A stretch of 64,000 bases of DNA from Latilactobacillus sakei. GTDB lineage: Bacteria > Bacillota > Bacilli > Lactobacillales > Lactobacillaceae. Below are positions 27,074-37,182 of the stretch, in pieces. The stretch covers positions 1,364,001-1,428,000 of the forward strand of contig CP025839.1 of the NCBI GenBank assembly GCA_002953655.1, read 5' to 3'. How positions within the stretch are numbered: position 1 is the stretch's first letter; each line of letters opens with the position of its first letter. A program made the position numbers and the translations under genes. A model generated the notes under the pieces. It searched no databases. It was not told the DNA's origin and saw nothing but the letters and a program-made list of their open reading frames with translations.

Positions 27074-27111
27074 AAAAAAAGCCAGTCTCGATATGTCGAG
27101 ACTAGCTTTTT
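27074..27111 (-). terminator. Terminator after hemW
   Basis: GC-AGTCTCGA / TCGAGACT-GC stem with A7 and T-rich flanks, between hemW and the hrcA promoter. Confidence 0.82.
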
Positions 27112-27179
27112 AAACTTAATTATTGATGAATACCTTGTTATGCTAGTGTGCGGAACATAACCGGTTTGAACGCACTCAT

Positions 27180-28319
27180 TTAATAGCTGTCTAACAAGAA
27201 TTCCTGGAAGACTTCGTTGCCTAGGAACTTTCCTGATTCAGTTAGTCTTAGCCAGTCGCCTTCTTGTTTTAGGTACCCTTTTTCAATCTGATTGGCGACC
27301 GTTTCGCCGTAGATATTCTGTAGCGGATATCTAAATTTTTCTTCAAAATGCTTAATTGAGACCCCTTGCATCGTCCGCAGACCTAAGAAGAGTTCTTCTT
27401 CCATTTGTTCGGTCAAAGGAAGCACGTGACGTTCAATCACTGGCACTTTATGTGCTTGCAGTGGTTCTAGGTATTGTTGGATTGGGCCGAAATTGTGATA
27501 GCGGTCCTTACCTAAATAACCATAAGCACCGGCCCCAAAGCCGAAATACTTTTCATTCCGCCAATAGGTTAAGTTGTGCGCTGATTGGTAGCCTGGTTTG
27601 GCAAAATTACTAATTTCGTATTGTTCTAAACCAGCTTGTTGGAAACTATCAATCGCATTTTGGTACATGTGGGCTTCAACATCTTGTGATGGCAAGCGTA
27701 ACTTACCTTGACGCATCAAATTATAGAAAATAGTCTTCTTTTCTAAGATCAATGAATAAGTTGAATAATGTGGCAAATCAAGGTCGATTGCCTGTTTCAA
27801 GCTATCCATAAAATCTGCCTCGCTTTGTTGCGGTAGTCGGAAAATCAAATCAATACTGATATTTTCGAAACCGACTTGCCGCGCATTAGCGATGGCCCGA
27901 TAAACGTCAGCACTGCGATGAATTCGCCCAATCTTTTTAAGAATGTCATCATTAAAAGATTGCACGCCAATACTCAAGCGATTGACGCCGTTGTCTTTTA
28001 GCACCTGTAATTTAGCGGTATCTTGTAAATCATTGGGGTTGGCCTCAAATGTAAACTCGCCGCCCTCATAAGGTAAGTACTGATGAATGCCGTCCAACAA
28101 GCGCTGGAGTTGGGCTGGTGAAAGTGTTGTTGGTGTCCCGCCGCCGACATAAATCGTTTCAATTTTTTCGTCTGGGTATTCCGCCATTACCAATTGAAAT
28201 TCGCGAATTAACATGTCAACATACTCATCAACCGGTTGCCCTTCAATGAAGACCTTGTTGAAGTCGCAGTAATAACAAATATGTTCGCAAAACGGAATAT
28301 GAATATATGCGCCTGCCAT
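27180..28319 (-). CDS. hemW: Radical SAM protein HemW (coproporphyrinogen oxidase-like)
   Basis: 379 residues. The N-terminal HIPFCEHICYYCDF carries the CxxxCxxC motif for the 4Fe-4S cluster; IYVGGGTPTTL and SIGVQSFND follow, as in the HemN/HemW family. The cysteine environment and C-terminus are those of HemW, now regarded as a heme chaperone rather than an oxygen-independent oxidase. It overlaps ribF as TAATG, making truB-ribF-hemW one operon. Confidence 0.88.
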   Translation of the reverse strand: MAGAYIHIPFCEHICYYCDFNKVFIEGQPVDEYVDMLIREFQLVMAEYPDEKIETIYVGGGTPTTLSPAQLQRLLDGIHQYLPYEGGEFTFEANPNDLQDTAKLQVLKDNGVNRLSIGVQSFNDDILKKIGRIHRSADVYRAIANARQVGFENISIDLIFRLPQQSEADFMDSLKQAIDLDLPHYSTYSLILEKKTIFYNLMRQGKLRLPSQDVEAHMYQNAIDSFQQAGLEQYEISNFAKPGYQSAHNLTYWRNEKYFGFGAGAYGYLGKDRYHNFGPIQQYLEPLQAHKVPVIERHVLPLTEQMEEELFLGLRTMQGVSIKHFEEKFRYPLQNIYGETVANQIEKGYLKQEGDWLRLTESGKFLGNEVFQEFLLDSY

Positions 28320-29272
28320 TAATGTTGACCCTCTAATTTCTCAAAATAAGTCCGGGTATCAGCTTCATCTTGGTGAAGTTGGTCGATCAACGCTTCCGCT
28401 GAATCAAACTTCACTTCACCTCTCAGGTATTGATACCACTCAACTTTAACTTGTTCCCCATAAATATCCGCGCTAAAGTCGAGTAAGTTAATCTCGACTG
28501 TCACGGGATTATTGGCATGGAACGTCACGTTCCGGCCAATTGACGCCATTCCCCAGTACCATTGACCACGGACCAACAAACGAACCGCATAAATCCCAAT
28601 ACCTGGTAAACGTTCCGGTTTTTGACTTTCAATATTAGCCGTTGGAAAGCCGAGTTCTCGGCCCCGCGCTTCACCATGGACAACTTCCCCAGTCGTTTGG
28701 TAAACATAACCTAACAACTCGTTAGCGGCTGCTACTTGGCCTTGGTCTAAATCTTCACGAATCAAAGTTGAGCCAATCTTATGCCCTTGGTAGTCATGTT
28801 CCGCCACCGTCACGATTTCAAAGCGGTCTCTGGCATACGTGCTAAGCGTCTGCATATTTGCGATGTCTTTTTTACCATAAGTGTAATCAAACCCCGCAAC
28901 CACCGTTTTCGCGTGGAGGGCCACTAAATATTGATCGACGAAATCTTGGGGTGCCAACTTCGCAAAGCCGTCATTAAAATGGACGACATATAAAATATCG
29001 ACACCTAAATCAGCCATTAATTCTTGCTTGCGTTCAACTGTTGATAAATAACGGAAATCAGCTTGATTAACGTTCCGATAAACAATCGCGGGATGAATAT
29101 CGAAAGTCATCACTGCCAATGGTCGGTTCTGTTGCACCGCCAATTCTTTAGCCGTCTTAATCACTGCTTGGTGTGCCCGGTGGACACCATCAAAAAAGCC
29201 GAGTGCTAAAACAATTTCTTCGGCTGGTACTTGTTCTTTTGAATAGGGATGAATTAATTCAATCACACGCAT
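28319..29272 (-). CDS. ribF: Bifunctional riboflavin kinase / FAD synthetase
   Basis: 317 residues from the ATG at 29272, 7 nt after a weak AGGTG; a GTG at 29281 is in frame but has no ribosome site. The N-terminal nucleotidyltransferase domain has ALGFFDGVHRAHQAV and FDYTYGKK, and the C-terminal kinase domain has GEARGRELGFPTANI. It converts riboflavin to FMN and then FAD. It lies between truB and hemW. Confidence 0.93.
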   Translation of the reverse strand: MRVIELIHPYSKEQVPAEEIVLALGFFDGVHRAHQAVIKTAKELAVQQNRPLAVMTFDIHPAIVYRNVNQADFRYLSTVERKQELMADLGVDILYVVHFNDGFAKLAPQDFVDQYLVALHAKTVVAGFDYTYGKKDIANMQTLSTYARDRFEIVTVAEHDYQGHKIGSTLIREDLDQGQVAAANELLGYVYQTTGEVVHGEARGRELGFPTANIESQKPERLPGIGIYAVRLLVRGQWYWGMASIGRNVTFHANNPVTVEINLLDFSADIYGEQVKVEWYQYLRGEVKFDSAEALIDQLHQDEADTRTYFEKLEGQH

Positions 29273-29290
29273 TTTTTTCACCTAGTTTTT

Positions 29291-30208
29291 TTAATGAGTC
29301 CCTTGGTTTTGTAAATACATTTTATATGGTCGATAGAGATGTTGTTTCGCGTTAGCCACTTGGTACAAGGCCTTGATGTGCCCCTCGTAAGTTAAGGCTA
29401 AGATCTCTTCTGTTTGTTCTGGGAACGTTAAGAAGACACCGTTTAAAATTTTGGCCCATTGATCATCATCAAGCGCAATCTTGACGTTTTCTTCAAAAAC
29501 ATGATCTAATGGAATCAAAATATCCGCTAATTGACCGTTATCAGCAGCTTCAGCTAGTTGTGCCAAGGTAACGCAACTGCCAATTTGAATGCCACCACTC
29601 TTAAGCCGCGTTAAATCAGACATGACTGCCGGTAAGCCTAACTTACGGCCAAAATCAACAGCTAAGGTCCGAATATAAGTCCCTTTTGAACAGCCCGCAA
29701 TAAAGCGGAATGTTTGGCGACCCGTTTTTGCATCGAATTCTGGTTCGCCTTGCAAGTCAAATTGCGTAATTGTAATTTTGCGTTGTGGGCGTTCCACAGG
29801 ATCGCCGGCCCGTGCATAATCGTATAGACGGCGCCCGTTAACCTTTACGGCTGAGAACATCGGTGGAATCTGGATTGAATCCCCTAGAAAACTGGCCAGT
29901 GTTTCTTTAATTTTTTCAGTTGAAATTGGTTCAGCTAATTGTTGTTCTTCAACGACTTCACCATCTAAATCTTCGGTGGTCGTTGATAGGCCCAACGTAA
30001 TTTCACCAGTATAAACTTTACCAGAGTGCACCAATTGGTCCACTACCTTGGTTGCTTGGCCAATACAGATTGGCAAAACACCATCTACATTGGGATCAAG
30101 CGTTCCAGAATGCCCCACTTTTTTCATATGAAGAATCCGTCGTACTTTAAAAACGCAATCGTTGCTAGTCATGCCGCGCTCTTTATATAAGGGTATAATG
30201 CCGTCCAT
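29291..30208 (-). CDS. truB: tRNA pseudouridine(55) synthase TruB
   Basis: 305 residues. KKVGHSGTLDPNVDGVLPIC near 30-50 contains the catalytic aspartate, and GRRLYDYARAG and CSKGTYIRTL are family motifs; a PUA-like tail follows. It forms pseudouridine 55 in tRNA T-loops. First gene of the truB-ribF-hemW operon. Confidence 0.95.
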   Translation of the reverse strand: MDGIIPLYKERGMTSNDCVFKVRRILHMKKVGHSGTLDPNVDGVLPICIGQATKVVDQLVHSGKVYTGEITLGLSTTTEDLDGEVVEEQQLAEPISTEKIKETLASFLGDSIQIPPMFSAVKVNGRRLYDYARAGDPVERPQRKITITQFDLQGEPEFDAKTGRQTFRFIAGCSKGTYIRTLAVDFGRKLGLPAVMSDLTRLKSGGIQIGSCVTLAQLAEAADNGQLADILIPLDHVFEENVKIALDDDQWAKILNGVFLTFPEQTEEILALTYEGHIKALYQVANAKQHLYRPYKMYLQNQGTH

Positions 30209-30239
30209 AAGTAATCTCCTTTTAACTATTAACTAAACC

Positions 30240-30255
30240 ATTATAGCATAGAGTG
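30240..30255 (-). promoter_or_regulatory. Extended -10 promoter of truB
   Basis: TGCTATAAT on the minus strand (TATAAT at 30240-30245) with the TGn extension and no good -35, about 30 bp upstream of truB. Confidence 0.6.
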
Positions 30256-30307
30256 CTAACCCGCACGGGATTTGCTTTATGATGCGCCTCAATTTATCGT
30301 TAACAGA

Positions 30308-30345
30308 CAAAAAGCCGGGACAATTATTAAATTGTCTCGGCGTTT
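30308..30345 (-). terminator. Terminator of the glycosyltransferase operon
   Basis: GCCG-GACAAT / ATTGTC-CGGC stem with minus-strand T5, right at the stop of the last gene. Confidence 0.82.
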
Positions 30346-31285
30346 ACTTTGAAAAGATGAGTTCTTGATTTTGAAGCTGACTGTCGATTCGGGCACTTTT
30401 TAATGCGATCGCATAAATAATTTCTTTTTCCTTTTCTTCTTTAGATAAACTCGCTGCATAACCAGGCACCTGTTTTTGATAGGCGGCCGCCACATCATCA
30501 AAGCGATACTGCGTGCGGTATACCTTGAGGCGATTGCTGGTAATCCTTAGCCCCTCACTCGTGGGTAGCGTATAAATTGCAGCTCGGCCTAGATCCAGTT
30601 CACTCACTTTCGGTGCTTCCGGGTCCGTTCCAAAATACCAAATATTGGGCACATCATTGAGCGTGACAAAACTAATCTGCCGACTAGAGGGCTGTCCCTG
30701 TTCGTCTGCCGTACTTAGTATAATTGTATTAAACTGCTTAACATATTTACGGAACGCACTTAAATTATTCTGATACAACTCGGGACTAGTCGTTTGACTG
30801 TCAATATAAGCAATCGCATCATCAATCGTCTCTAAAGTCGGATTAGCTTCAAGATAATAAAGAATCTGGGGAATAATCTGTGATATTTCTCGTTGATGGT
30901 AATAAAATTGCAACCACCGATTAGAAGCTGATAGCGCATCTGTATAACGCTTATCCAACTGTCTGCGATAACGGTGCACAATATTTTTTAATGGCCGATA
31001 CTTAATCAATTTTTGAAAGACTGCTAAACTCACCAGGAACATGACAATGGCAACTAAAATATTAATTTTAACAATTCCCACCATTGGCCAGCCTTCATAC
31101 TGCATCAAGCAATCATATAATATCACTAAAAAAACGGTCAGCACTGCCGCACATATAATCACTAAGCGGCGTTTAAAAACCCGCCGTTTATGGGTCATCG
31201 CTTCAATTATTTTTTGCCGTTCTTTCATGGTGCGTTCGCGGGCAATCATTTCATCAATCACAACTTGGTCTGCTTCAGAAATCAT
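30344..31285 (-). CDS. Membrane protein with C-terminal pyridoxamine-oxidase-like (flavin barrel) domain
   Basis: 313 residues from the ATG at 31285, 6 nt after GAGGAGG; longer frames upstream overlap the previous gene. A basic N-terminal helix is followed by two membrane segments (about 42-62 and 75-93), a helical linker, and a C-terminal domain starting FNTIILSTADEQGQPSSRQI (about 183) with WYFGTDPEAPKVSELD, resembling FMN-binding split-barrel proteins of the pyridoxamine phosphate oxidase family. I do not know this fusion as a named protein. It overlaps the preceding gene and belongs to the glycosyltransferase operon, but its role there is not evident. Confidence 0.6.
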   Translation of the reverse strand: MISEADQVVIDEMIARERTMKERQKIIEAMTHKRRVFKRRLVIICAAVLTVFLVILYDCLMQYEGWPMVGIVKINILVAIVMFLVSLAVFQKLIKYRPLKNIVHRYRRQLDKRYTDALSASNRWLQFYYHQREISQIIPQILYYLEANPTLETIDDAIAYIDSQTTSPELYQNNLSAFRKYVKQFNTIILSTADEQGQPSSRQISFVTLNDVPNIWYFGTDPEAPKVSELDLGRAAIYTLPTSEGLRITSNRLKVYRTQYRFDDVAAAYQKQVPGYAASLSKEEKEKEIIYAIALKSARIDSQLQNQELIFSK

Positions 31286-31793
31286 CGTCATCCTCCTCAA
31301 ACGCATCAAAGCGCTGGCGTAATTCATAAGTCCCGACATCCGCAAAATCAGAAATAATGATATTTTGTCGCTGTTTGCGCATGCTTGCTGCGCCATATTT
31401 AGCAGTATACATCTCTTCAGCCCAGGCTAAACGCTGTTGTAGCCGCTGTTCATCAAACGTTTTAATAACGCCCTTTCTAATCCGCCGTTGCTTCACTTTA
31501 TTCATTAAATAAAGACTGATAAAAAAGACCGAAAAGGCGATGATATAGAGTAAGAAAAAATAATTCGTTCTTTGCAATAATTGTTTAAAAGCGGCCCGAT
31601 TGATGGGGATCATTGTTTCACGGGTTAGATAGAGGCCTAAAGTGGTCGCCGTGGGAATGAGACACATCAACCAGCCAATACCAATTAGTACTAGTTGACG
31701 CAAACGATGACCAGTTTTTTTAGCTGTAAAAAACCAATCAATCGTAATGTGATCTTCACTTAATTGATGGCGAATATAATCTGGTTTACTCAT
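31275..31793 (-). CDS. Two-helix membrane protein, PgaD-like by position
   Basis: 172 residues from the ATG at 31793, after GAGGGGG. Two membrane segments (about 34-57 and 78-97), a charged cytoplasmic C-terminus and an acidic end EEDDDDF. Small two-helix proteins encoded next to PgaC/IcaA synthases (PgaD, IcaD) support poly-N-acetylglucosamine synthesis; size, topology and context fit, but sequence similarity is too weak for me to claim homology. The start overlaps the synthase gene by 8 nt and the end overlaps the next gene. Confidence 0.5.
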   Translation of the reverse strand: MSKPDYIRHQLSEDHITIDWFFTAKKTGHRLRQLVLIGIGWLMCLIPTATTLGLYLTRETMIPINRAAFKQLLQRTNYFFLLYIIAFSVFFISLYLMNKVKQRRIRKGVIKTFDEQRLQQRLAWAEEMYTAKYGAASMRKQRQNIIISDFADVGTYELRQRFDAFEEDDDDF

Positions 31794-33105
31794 CTGAATC
31801 CCCTCCTTCTCGTTTTCCGGTTGCTTCGGTCGAACGTTTCGGTGATTTCCAAACCCCAGCATCTTTGCCCCTGATAATTTGGCGAATCGTTGGGACAATC
31901 TCGACCGCTACGGTATACGTATTAACCATCCAATAAATCAAAATATACCAAGGCGCAAAAGCAATATACTTCAACGAGCGACCCCCATCATTAAAATAGG
32001 AGGCTTGTACCAACTGAATTAAGCCCACCAAGATCTCAATCGTGATAAAAATTGCTGAAAAAGACAGATTTGAGAGCAATTGTTGCCAATCATGATTAAT
32101 CAGATAGCCAAACTGAAGGACGATAAAAGTGATGACACTTATCCAATAGAATAACGACCAAATGATACTCAATCCATAATCGATAATGATTGGAACCATC
32201 GAGAAATGTTTAATCGGATGGCGTAAAATACCAAACGATTTCGTTAAGAGGACGTAAATCCCACCAGAGGTCCATCGCCGTCGTTGTTTCACGAGTTCTG
32301 GTAGTGTTTCTGGCACATCCATAAAAAAACGAATATGCGGTGCAAAATAGGCTTGCCACCCTGCAGTTTGCATATCCCATGAAATTGCAATATCTTCAGT
32401 CGGTTGTTCCGCTTGCCAACCACCAACATCAATTACCGCCGATTTGCGATACATCGTATTAGCCCCAGAAAAGGCAAACAAGCCGCCATAAGAAAGCTGC
32501 GAACGTTTAATGAGCCCAATGATTGAATTGAGTTCATTTTGTTGGGCTTCTGCCACCAAAGTTGTCTTATTGATCGACAGCATATTGCCAGTCACAGCAC
32601 CTAATTGCGCCCCACCTTCACGCTCGAAATAGTACATATACTTCCATAAAGCATCAACTTCTGGTTTGGAATCGGCATCGTTGGACAAAATAAATTCGCC
32701 TTTAGCAAATCCCAAAGCACTATTGAAACCAGCTGCTTTGCCACGATTATTAATAATTGTGAGGGTTCGTAACCGTTGCCCATATTTTGCTTGTAATGCT
32801 TCTAAAATAATGCCGGTTCTATCTGTTGACCCATCGTTGACGACAATGATTTCATATTGATCGGTTGGATAATTCATTTGGGTTGCTAAATGATCAATCG
32901 TGGCTTCAATCGAAGCTTCTTCATTATGCGCCGGCACTAAAATCGTGATGAATGGTGTTCCCTTTTTAAGATAGCGTGGTTGATCATCCTTTTCCATTAA
33001 TAACCAATAATATAAGCTAGAAACAATGAACGATAATCCCCCAATAATCGGATACGAAACGAGGGTATAGATCAGTATTTGGGTGAAATAGTCGATCAAT
33101 ATCAT
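31786..33105 (-). CDS. Membrane glycosyltransferase family 2, PgaC/IcaA-like
   Basis: 439 residues: an N-terminal membrane segment, a processive GT2 catalytic domain with ILVPAHNEEASIE (about 54-66), IVVNDGSTD (about 88-96), SNDADSKP (about 145) and QRRRWTSGG (about 278-286), then three or four C-terminal membrane segments. This set of D, DxD and Q/RxxRW motifs is that of synthases that polymerise and export a beta-linked sugar such as poly-N-acetylglucosamine. No deacetylase (PgaB/IcaB) is present nearby. It is the first gene of a three-gene overlapping operon. Confidence 0.8.
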   Translation of the reverse strand: MILIDYFTQILIYTLVSYPIIGGLSFIVSSLYYWLLMEKDDQPRYLKKGTPFITILVPAHNEEASIEATIDHLATQMNYPTDQYEIIVVNDGSTDRTGIILEALQAKYGQRLRTLTIINNRGKAAGFNSALGFAKGEFILSNDADSKPEVDALWKYMYYFEREGGAQLGAVTGNMLSINKTTLVAEAQQNELNSIIGLIKRSQLSYGGLFAFSGANTMYRKSAVIDVGGWQAEQPTEDIAISWDMQTAGWQAYFAPHIRFFMDVPETLPELVKQRRRWTSGGIYVLLTKSFGILRHPIKHFSMVPIIIDYGLSIIWSLFYWISVITFIVLQFGYLINHDWQQLLSNLSFSAIFITIEILVGLIQLVQASYFNDGGRSLKYIAFAPWYILIYWMVNTYTVAVEIVPTIRQIIRGKDAGVWKSPKRSTEATGKREGGDSDE

Positions 33106-33245
33106 ATATTAGGCCTCATTTCAGATTATATTTTATTCGCTAACAATGCATTCAAATGCTTTCACTAACTTTCCTCGATAAGTCATAATATGATACTAAT
33201 AGCGTTTTAAAATAACTGCCAGTAACAATAGTTGTCTATAACATA

Positions 33246-33275
33246 ATAGTAATATGGTACAAATAGCCGTGTCAA
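33246..33275 (-). promoter_or_regulatory. Promoter of the glycosyltransferase operon
   Basis: Consensus TTGACA (33270-33275) and TACTAT (33246-33251) on the minus strand, 18 bp apart. It leaves a leader of about 130 nt with only a small GCATT/AATGC hairpin visible in it. Confidence 0.6.
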
Positions 33276-33311
33276 TTTAAGGGATTATGGTTGCCATATG
33301 GTCATCAAAAC

Positions 33312-33346
33312 AAAAAAAGAGCACCGACGAATTTCGTCGGTGCTCT
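33312..33346 (-). terminator. Terminator of the nusA-infB-rbfA operon
   Basis: A perfect 13-bp stem GAGCACCGACGAA / TTCGTCGGTGCTC followed by minus-strand T7, just after rbfA. Confidence 0.88.
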
Positions 33347-33356
33347 TGCTCACAGC

Positions 33357-33713
33357 CTAACGCTGTGCTTCATCTTGATGTAACTTACGCAATAATTCGT
33401 CGATATGTTCACCATAACGAACTGAACCATCTTGTTCAAAGGTAATTTCTGGAATTTTGTATAACTTAATTCGTTGGCCAAGTTCGCTACGAATCAAGCC
33501 TTTAGCTTTATCCAAACCTTTTTGTGCTTTTTCAGCATCACTGGCTAGATTAGACAAGATACTGTAATAAACCTTCACGTGTTGTAAGTCACCACTCAGA
33601 TTAATATCTGTAATCGTGACCCCTTCAACTCGGGGATCACGTACACGTTTTAATAAAATATCATTAACTTCACGTTGAATTTCTTGTTCAACACGACCGA
33701 CACGATGTTTCAT
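33357..33713 (-). CDS. rbfA: 30S ribosome-binding factor RbfA
   Basis: 118 residues, with [18 protein letters not shown] at the start, [18 protein letters not shown] and [19 protein letters not shown], all RbfA features of the KH-like fold. It helps 16S rRNA maturation. Last gene of the operon, 22 nt after infB, with AGGAGGAC before its ATG. Confidence 0.93.
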   Translation of the reverse strand: MKHRVGRVEQEIQREVNDILLKRVRDPRVEGVTITDINLSGDLQHVKVYYSILSNLASDAEKAQKGLDKAKGLIRSELGQRIKLYKIPEITFEQDGSVRYGEHIDELLRKLHQDEAQR

Positions 33714-33735
33714 CTGTAGTCCTCCTGTAAATTAA

Positions 33736-36549
33736 TTATTTAACAGGTACTTCTTCCATCACGTAGGCTTCAATTTGATCATCAATCTTGATATCATTGT
33801 AATCTTCGATTGTCACACCACATTCAAAGCCGGTTTTAACTTCTTTAACGTCATCTTTGAAACGTTTCAAGCTTGAAAGTTTACCTTCATAAATCACGAT
33901 GCTATCACGAATCAAGCGGACACCACTATCACGTTGGATAACACCAGTATCAACGATACAACCGGCAATTGTCCCGATCTTAGAAACATTGTATGTTTCA
34001 CGAACAGTTAATTGACCTGTTACTTTTTCTTCGTAAACTGGTTCTAACATACCCTTCATAGCAGCTTCGATTTCTTCGATTGCCTTGTAGATGATTCGGT
34101 GTAAACGAATATCAACTTGTTCGGCATCAGCTTGGATCTTAGCTTGTGGTGTCGGACGAACGTTGAAACCGATAATGATAGCGTTACTTGCAGCAGCTAA
34201 TGTGACATCACTTTCGTTAATCGCACCAACGGCTTCATGAATAATATTCACGCGAACGCCTTCGACTTCAATCTTCCGTAAACTACCAGCCAAGGCTTCT
34301 GTTGAACCTTGAACGTCGGCTTTGATAATAACGCCAACTTCTTTTAATTCACCTTGTTTCATTGTTTCGAACAAGTTATCTAATGTGACAGGGTTTGAAC
34401 GGCTACGTTCCTTCAAGAGGGCCCGTTTAGCACGTTCTTCACCAGCAGCACGCGCTGTTTTTTCGTCTTCAAAGACAACGAAACGATCAGCTGCTTGTGG
34501 CACATCATTTAACCCAGTAATTTCAACTGGTTCTGATGGGAAGACTTCTTTAACACGACGGCCGCGATCATTTGTCATGACACGGACACGACCAAAGGTA
34601 TTCCCAACAACGATTGGATCACCGATCCGTAATGTCCCTTGTTGTACTAATAATGAGGCAACAGGTCCCTTACCTTTATCAAGGCGGGCTTCAATAACTG
34701 TCCCAACCGCTTTTTGATCACGGTTAGCCTTCAATTCAAGCACGTCGGCTTCAAGAAGCACCATTTCAAGCAATTCATCAATGTTTTCACCAGTTTTAGC
34801 TGAGATCTTAACAAAGATTGTATCGCCACCCCAGTCTTCAGGAACAAGACCGTAACCCATTAATTGTTCCATTACGTGGTCAGGGTTAGCACCTGGTTTA
34901 TCGATTTTATTAACCGCAACGATAATTGGGGCTTTAGCCGCCTTCGCATGGTTAATGGCTTCGATTGTTTGTGGCATCACACCATCATCAGCAGCGACAA
35001 CTAAGATGATGATATCAGTAATATCAGCACCACGTGCCCGCATGTTAGTGAAGGCCGCATGTCCTGGTGTATCTAAGAATGTGATTAAACGATCGTTTAA
35101 CTTGGTTTGGTAAGCACCGATATGTTGGGTAATCCCACCGGCTTCACCATCAGTAACGTGACTGTTACGAAGGTTATCCAATAATGTTGTCTTACCATGA
35201 TCAACGTGACCCATGATTGTAACAACTGGTGGGCGGCTCACAAGGTTCGCATCACTCTTAGCTTCTGTTTCAAAGACTGAATCAATATCAGCGATATCCA
35301 CTTCAACTTTTTGTTCTGCTTCAATACCGTAATCAGTTGCTAATAATTCGATCGTATCCTTATCAAGTGATTGGTTCATGTTAACCATAATCCCTAACAT
35401 GAATAACTTCTTGATAATTTCAGCTGGTTCACGATGAATCTTCTTAGCGATGTCTGCAACGTTCATACCTTCAGAATAAACTAATACTTCTGGTAATGGC
35501 CGTTCTTTACGTTGTGGCATTTCTTTCTTAGCTGCATTTTGTTCAGCTAATTGTTGCTTACGTGTCTTCTTACGTTTCTTATTGAAACGTTGTTGACTAT
35601 TGCCATAGCTGTTGTAGCCGCCGCCACGTTTTTTATCTGGGCCAAAGTTCTTTGGCTTGCTTGCTGTATTGTTTGATGCTGGTTTAGAAGCACTAACAGT
35701 ATTAGCTTGCATTTTTTGTTGCATTTCTTGTGCCGAAACTGGCCGTGATGGTGTCGTTGCTGGACGACTGTTCGTTGGTCGGTTATTCGTCGTATTAGGA
35801 CGTGCACTGTTGTTATTGTTTGGACGGCTGCTACCTAATGGGCGACCATCTTTTGTAACGGTTGGTCGTGGACTGTTAGTCGTTGGACGGGCACCGTTGG
35901 TTGGTTTGCCGTTTGATGGGCGGTTGTTTGAAGCATTGTTTCTTGTGGGCCGTGGACGACTTGCTTGTTCACGACGCTTCTTTTCGTCTGCTTCACGTTG
36001 TTCACGTTGTTTTTGAATCCGTTCTTGGGTTCTTTGACGACGTGCATTAGCCTGTGAAATTTGTTCTTGTAAGCTCATCGGATGATTAGCGCTTGTTGAA
36101 CGATTTTGGCTATTGTTATTTGGCCGACTATTTGTGTTAGGGCGGCTGTTATTTGGACGCGCGCTATTGTTGTTAGGACGCACATTGTTTGTCCGGTTTT
36201 GACCATTGCTTGCTTGACCGTTACGGTTAGCATTAGCTTGTGGGCGGTTATTTGAATGTTGTGTTGGTTTTTTGTCGGCTTCTGGGCGGCGACGGATAGC
36301 AGTTTTACTAATCTTGATCTTACCACTTTCTGATTTTTCGCTCGCTTTAGGTGCGGCAGGTGTTGCTGGTTTACTTGCAGCTGGTGTTGCTTTTGTTTGG
36401 AAAGCAGCCCGCAATGTTTTTTCTTGATTATCATCAATTGTTGCCATGTGATTCTTGAGATCATAGCCTTTTTTGTTGGCAGTCTCTAAAATGTCTTTGC
36501 TAGCAACATTAATTTCTTTAGCTAATTCATAGATACGTTTTTTACCCAT
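33736..36549 (-). CDS. infB: Translation initiation factor IF-2
   Basis: 937 residues. After an N-terminal helical domain (1-55) comes a long disordered stretch (about 55-330) very rich in Asn, Arg, Pro and Ser with repeated RPNNN/RPTNS units. The GTPase begins near 440 ([11 protein letters not shown]1, DTPGHAAF G3, [11 protein letters not shown]4), followed by domains II, III and the C-terminal fMet-tRNA-binding domain. It promotes initiator tRNA binding to the 30S subunit. Confidence 0.97.
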   Translation of the reverse strand: MGKKRIYELAKEINVASKDILETANKKGYDLKNHMATIDDNQEKTLRAAFQTKATPAASKPATPAAPKASEKSESGKIKISKTAIRRRPEADKKPTQHSNNRPQANANRNGQASNGQNRTNNVRPNNNSARPNNSRPNTNSRPNNNSQNRSTSANHPMSLQEQISQANARRQRTQERIQKQREQREADEKKRREQASRPRPTRNNASNNRPSNGKPTNGARPTTNSPRPTVTKDGRPLGSSRPNNNNSARPNTTNNRPTNSRPATTPSRPVSAQEMQQKMQANTVSASKPASNNTASKPKNFGPDKKRGGGYNSYGNSQQRFNKKRKKTRKQQLAEQNAAKKEMPQRKERPLPEVLVYSEGMNVADIAKKIHREPAEIIKKLFMLGIMVNMNQSLDKDTIELLATDYGIEAEQKVEVDIADIDSVFETEAKSDANLVSRPPVVTIMGHVDHGKTTLLDNLRNSHVTDGEAGGITQHIGAYQTKLNDRLITFLDTPGHAAFTNMRARGADITDIIILVVAADDGVMPQTIEAINHAKAAKAPIIVAVNKIDKPGANPDHVMEQLMGYGLVPEDWGGDTIFVKISAKTGENIDELLEMVLLEADVLELKANRDQKAVGTVIEARLDKGKGPVASLLVQQGTLRIGDPIVVGNTFGRVRVMTNDRGRRVKEVFPSEPVEITGLNDVPQAADRFVVFEDEKTARAAGEERAKRALLKERSRSNPVTLDNLFETMKQGELKEVGVIIKADVQGSTEALAGSLRKIEVEGVRVNIIHEAVGAINESDVTLAAASNAIIIGFNVRPTPQAKIQADAEQVDIRLHRIIYKAIEEIEAAMKGMLEPVYEEKVTGQLTVRETYNVSKIGTIAGCIVDTGVIQRDSGVRLIRDSIVIYEGKLSSLKRFKDDVKEVKTGFECGVTIEDYNDIKIDDQIEAYVMEEVPVK

Positions 36550-36566
36550 ATCTTCACGCTCCTTTA

Positions 36567-36872
36567 TTATCCCAGTAGCGTTATCATCTTTTTGGCAAAC
36601 CCAGCGTCGACAACCGCTATGGTGGCTCTATGTAATCCAATTGCTTGGGTTAGTTGGGCCGCGGTGTAGGCCTTTGTTTCTGGGATTTTGTAGAAATGAC
36701 TCTTATCAGTCAATTTCTTCTGCGTCAGTGGGCTGATATCCTGGCCGATAAAAACCAATTTAGCTTTTGACTGCTGAATGGCTTTTAGGACCTGTTCTTC
36801 ACCACTGACCAGTTGCCTTGCTCTCATACAAATGCCTAAGAGTTGCAATAAACGGTCTGGTTGTTCACTCAT
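36567..36872 (-). CDS. ylxQ: L7Ae-family RNA-binding protein YlxQ
   Basis: 101 residues of the L7Ae/L30e fold, with [20 protein letters not shown] and [11 protein letters not shown]. Between ylxR and infB as in most Firmicutes. It probably binds K-turn RNA. Its ATG overlaps the ylxR stop as ATGA. Confidence 0.88.
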   Translation of the reverse strand: MSEQPDRLLQLLGICMRARQLVSGEEQVLKAIQQSKAKLVFIGQDISPLTQKKLTDKSHFYKIPETKAYTAAQLTQAIGLHRATIAVVDAGFAKKMITLLG

Positions 36873-37168
36873 TTTCGTTCTCCAAATAGTTCTTGACGGG
36901 CATTTTGATGGTCAACATACTCGAACAATTCTGTGTAAAAGTCTGCTGAAACATCAATGCCAAAAGTCTTTTCTAAGATTTTCTTAGCTTGCGCGGTCTT
37001 AATCGCATCTGGTTCTAATGAAACATAGGCACCGCGACCAGATTTCTTACCGGTCGGATCGATACTAATTTCACCTTCAGCGGTTTTAACAATTCGCACC
37101 ATTTCTTTTTTAGGCTTCATTTCTTGTGAAATAACGTCTTTTCTCATTGGTACTTTTCTTTGTTTCAT
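36869..37168 (-). CDS. ylxR: YlxR-family protein (RnpM-like)
   Basis: 99 residues from the ATG at 37168, 8 nt after GAGG; upstream ATG/GTG codons in frame are closer to that site. RKVPMRKDVISQEMKPKKEMVRIV and DPTGKKSGRGAYV are the family signature. YlxR proteins bind RNA and have been linked to RNase P in Bacillus. Conserved position after nusA. Confidence 0.88.
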   Translation of the reverse strand: MKQRKVPMRKDVISQEMKPKKEMVRIVKTAEGEISIDPTGKKSGRGAYVSLEPDAIKTAQAKKILEKTFGIDVSADFYTELFEYVDHQNARQELFGERK

Positions 37169-37182
37169 CATGAACACCTCAC

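Noticed and set aside
30251-30259. CIRCE-like half site TTAGCACTC upstream of truB
   Set aside because: The second arm is absent at the required 9-bp spacing, so HrcA control is not supported.
35657-36016. 119-residue frame opposite the infB repeat region
   Set aside because: Produced by the low-complexity Asn/Pro/Arg region of IF-2.
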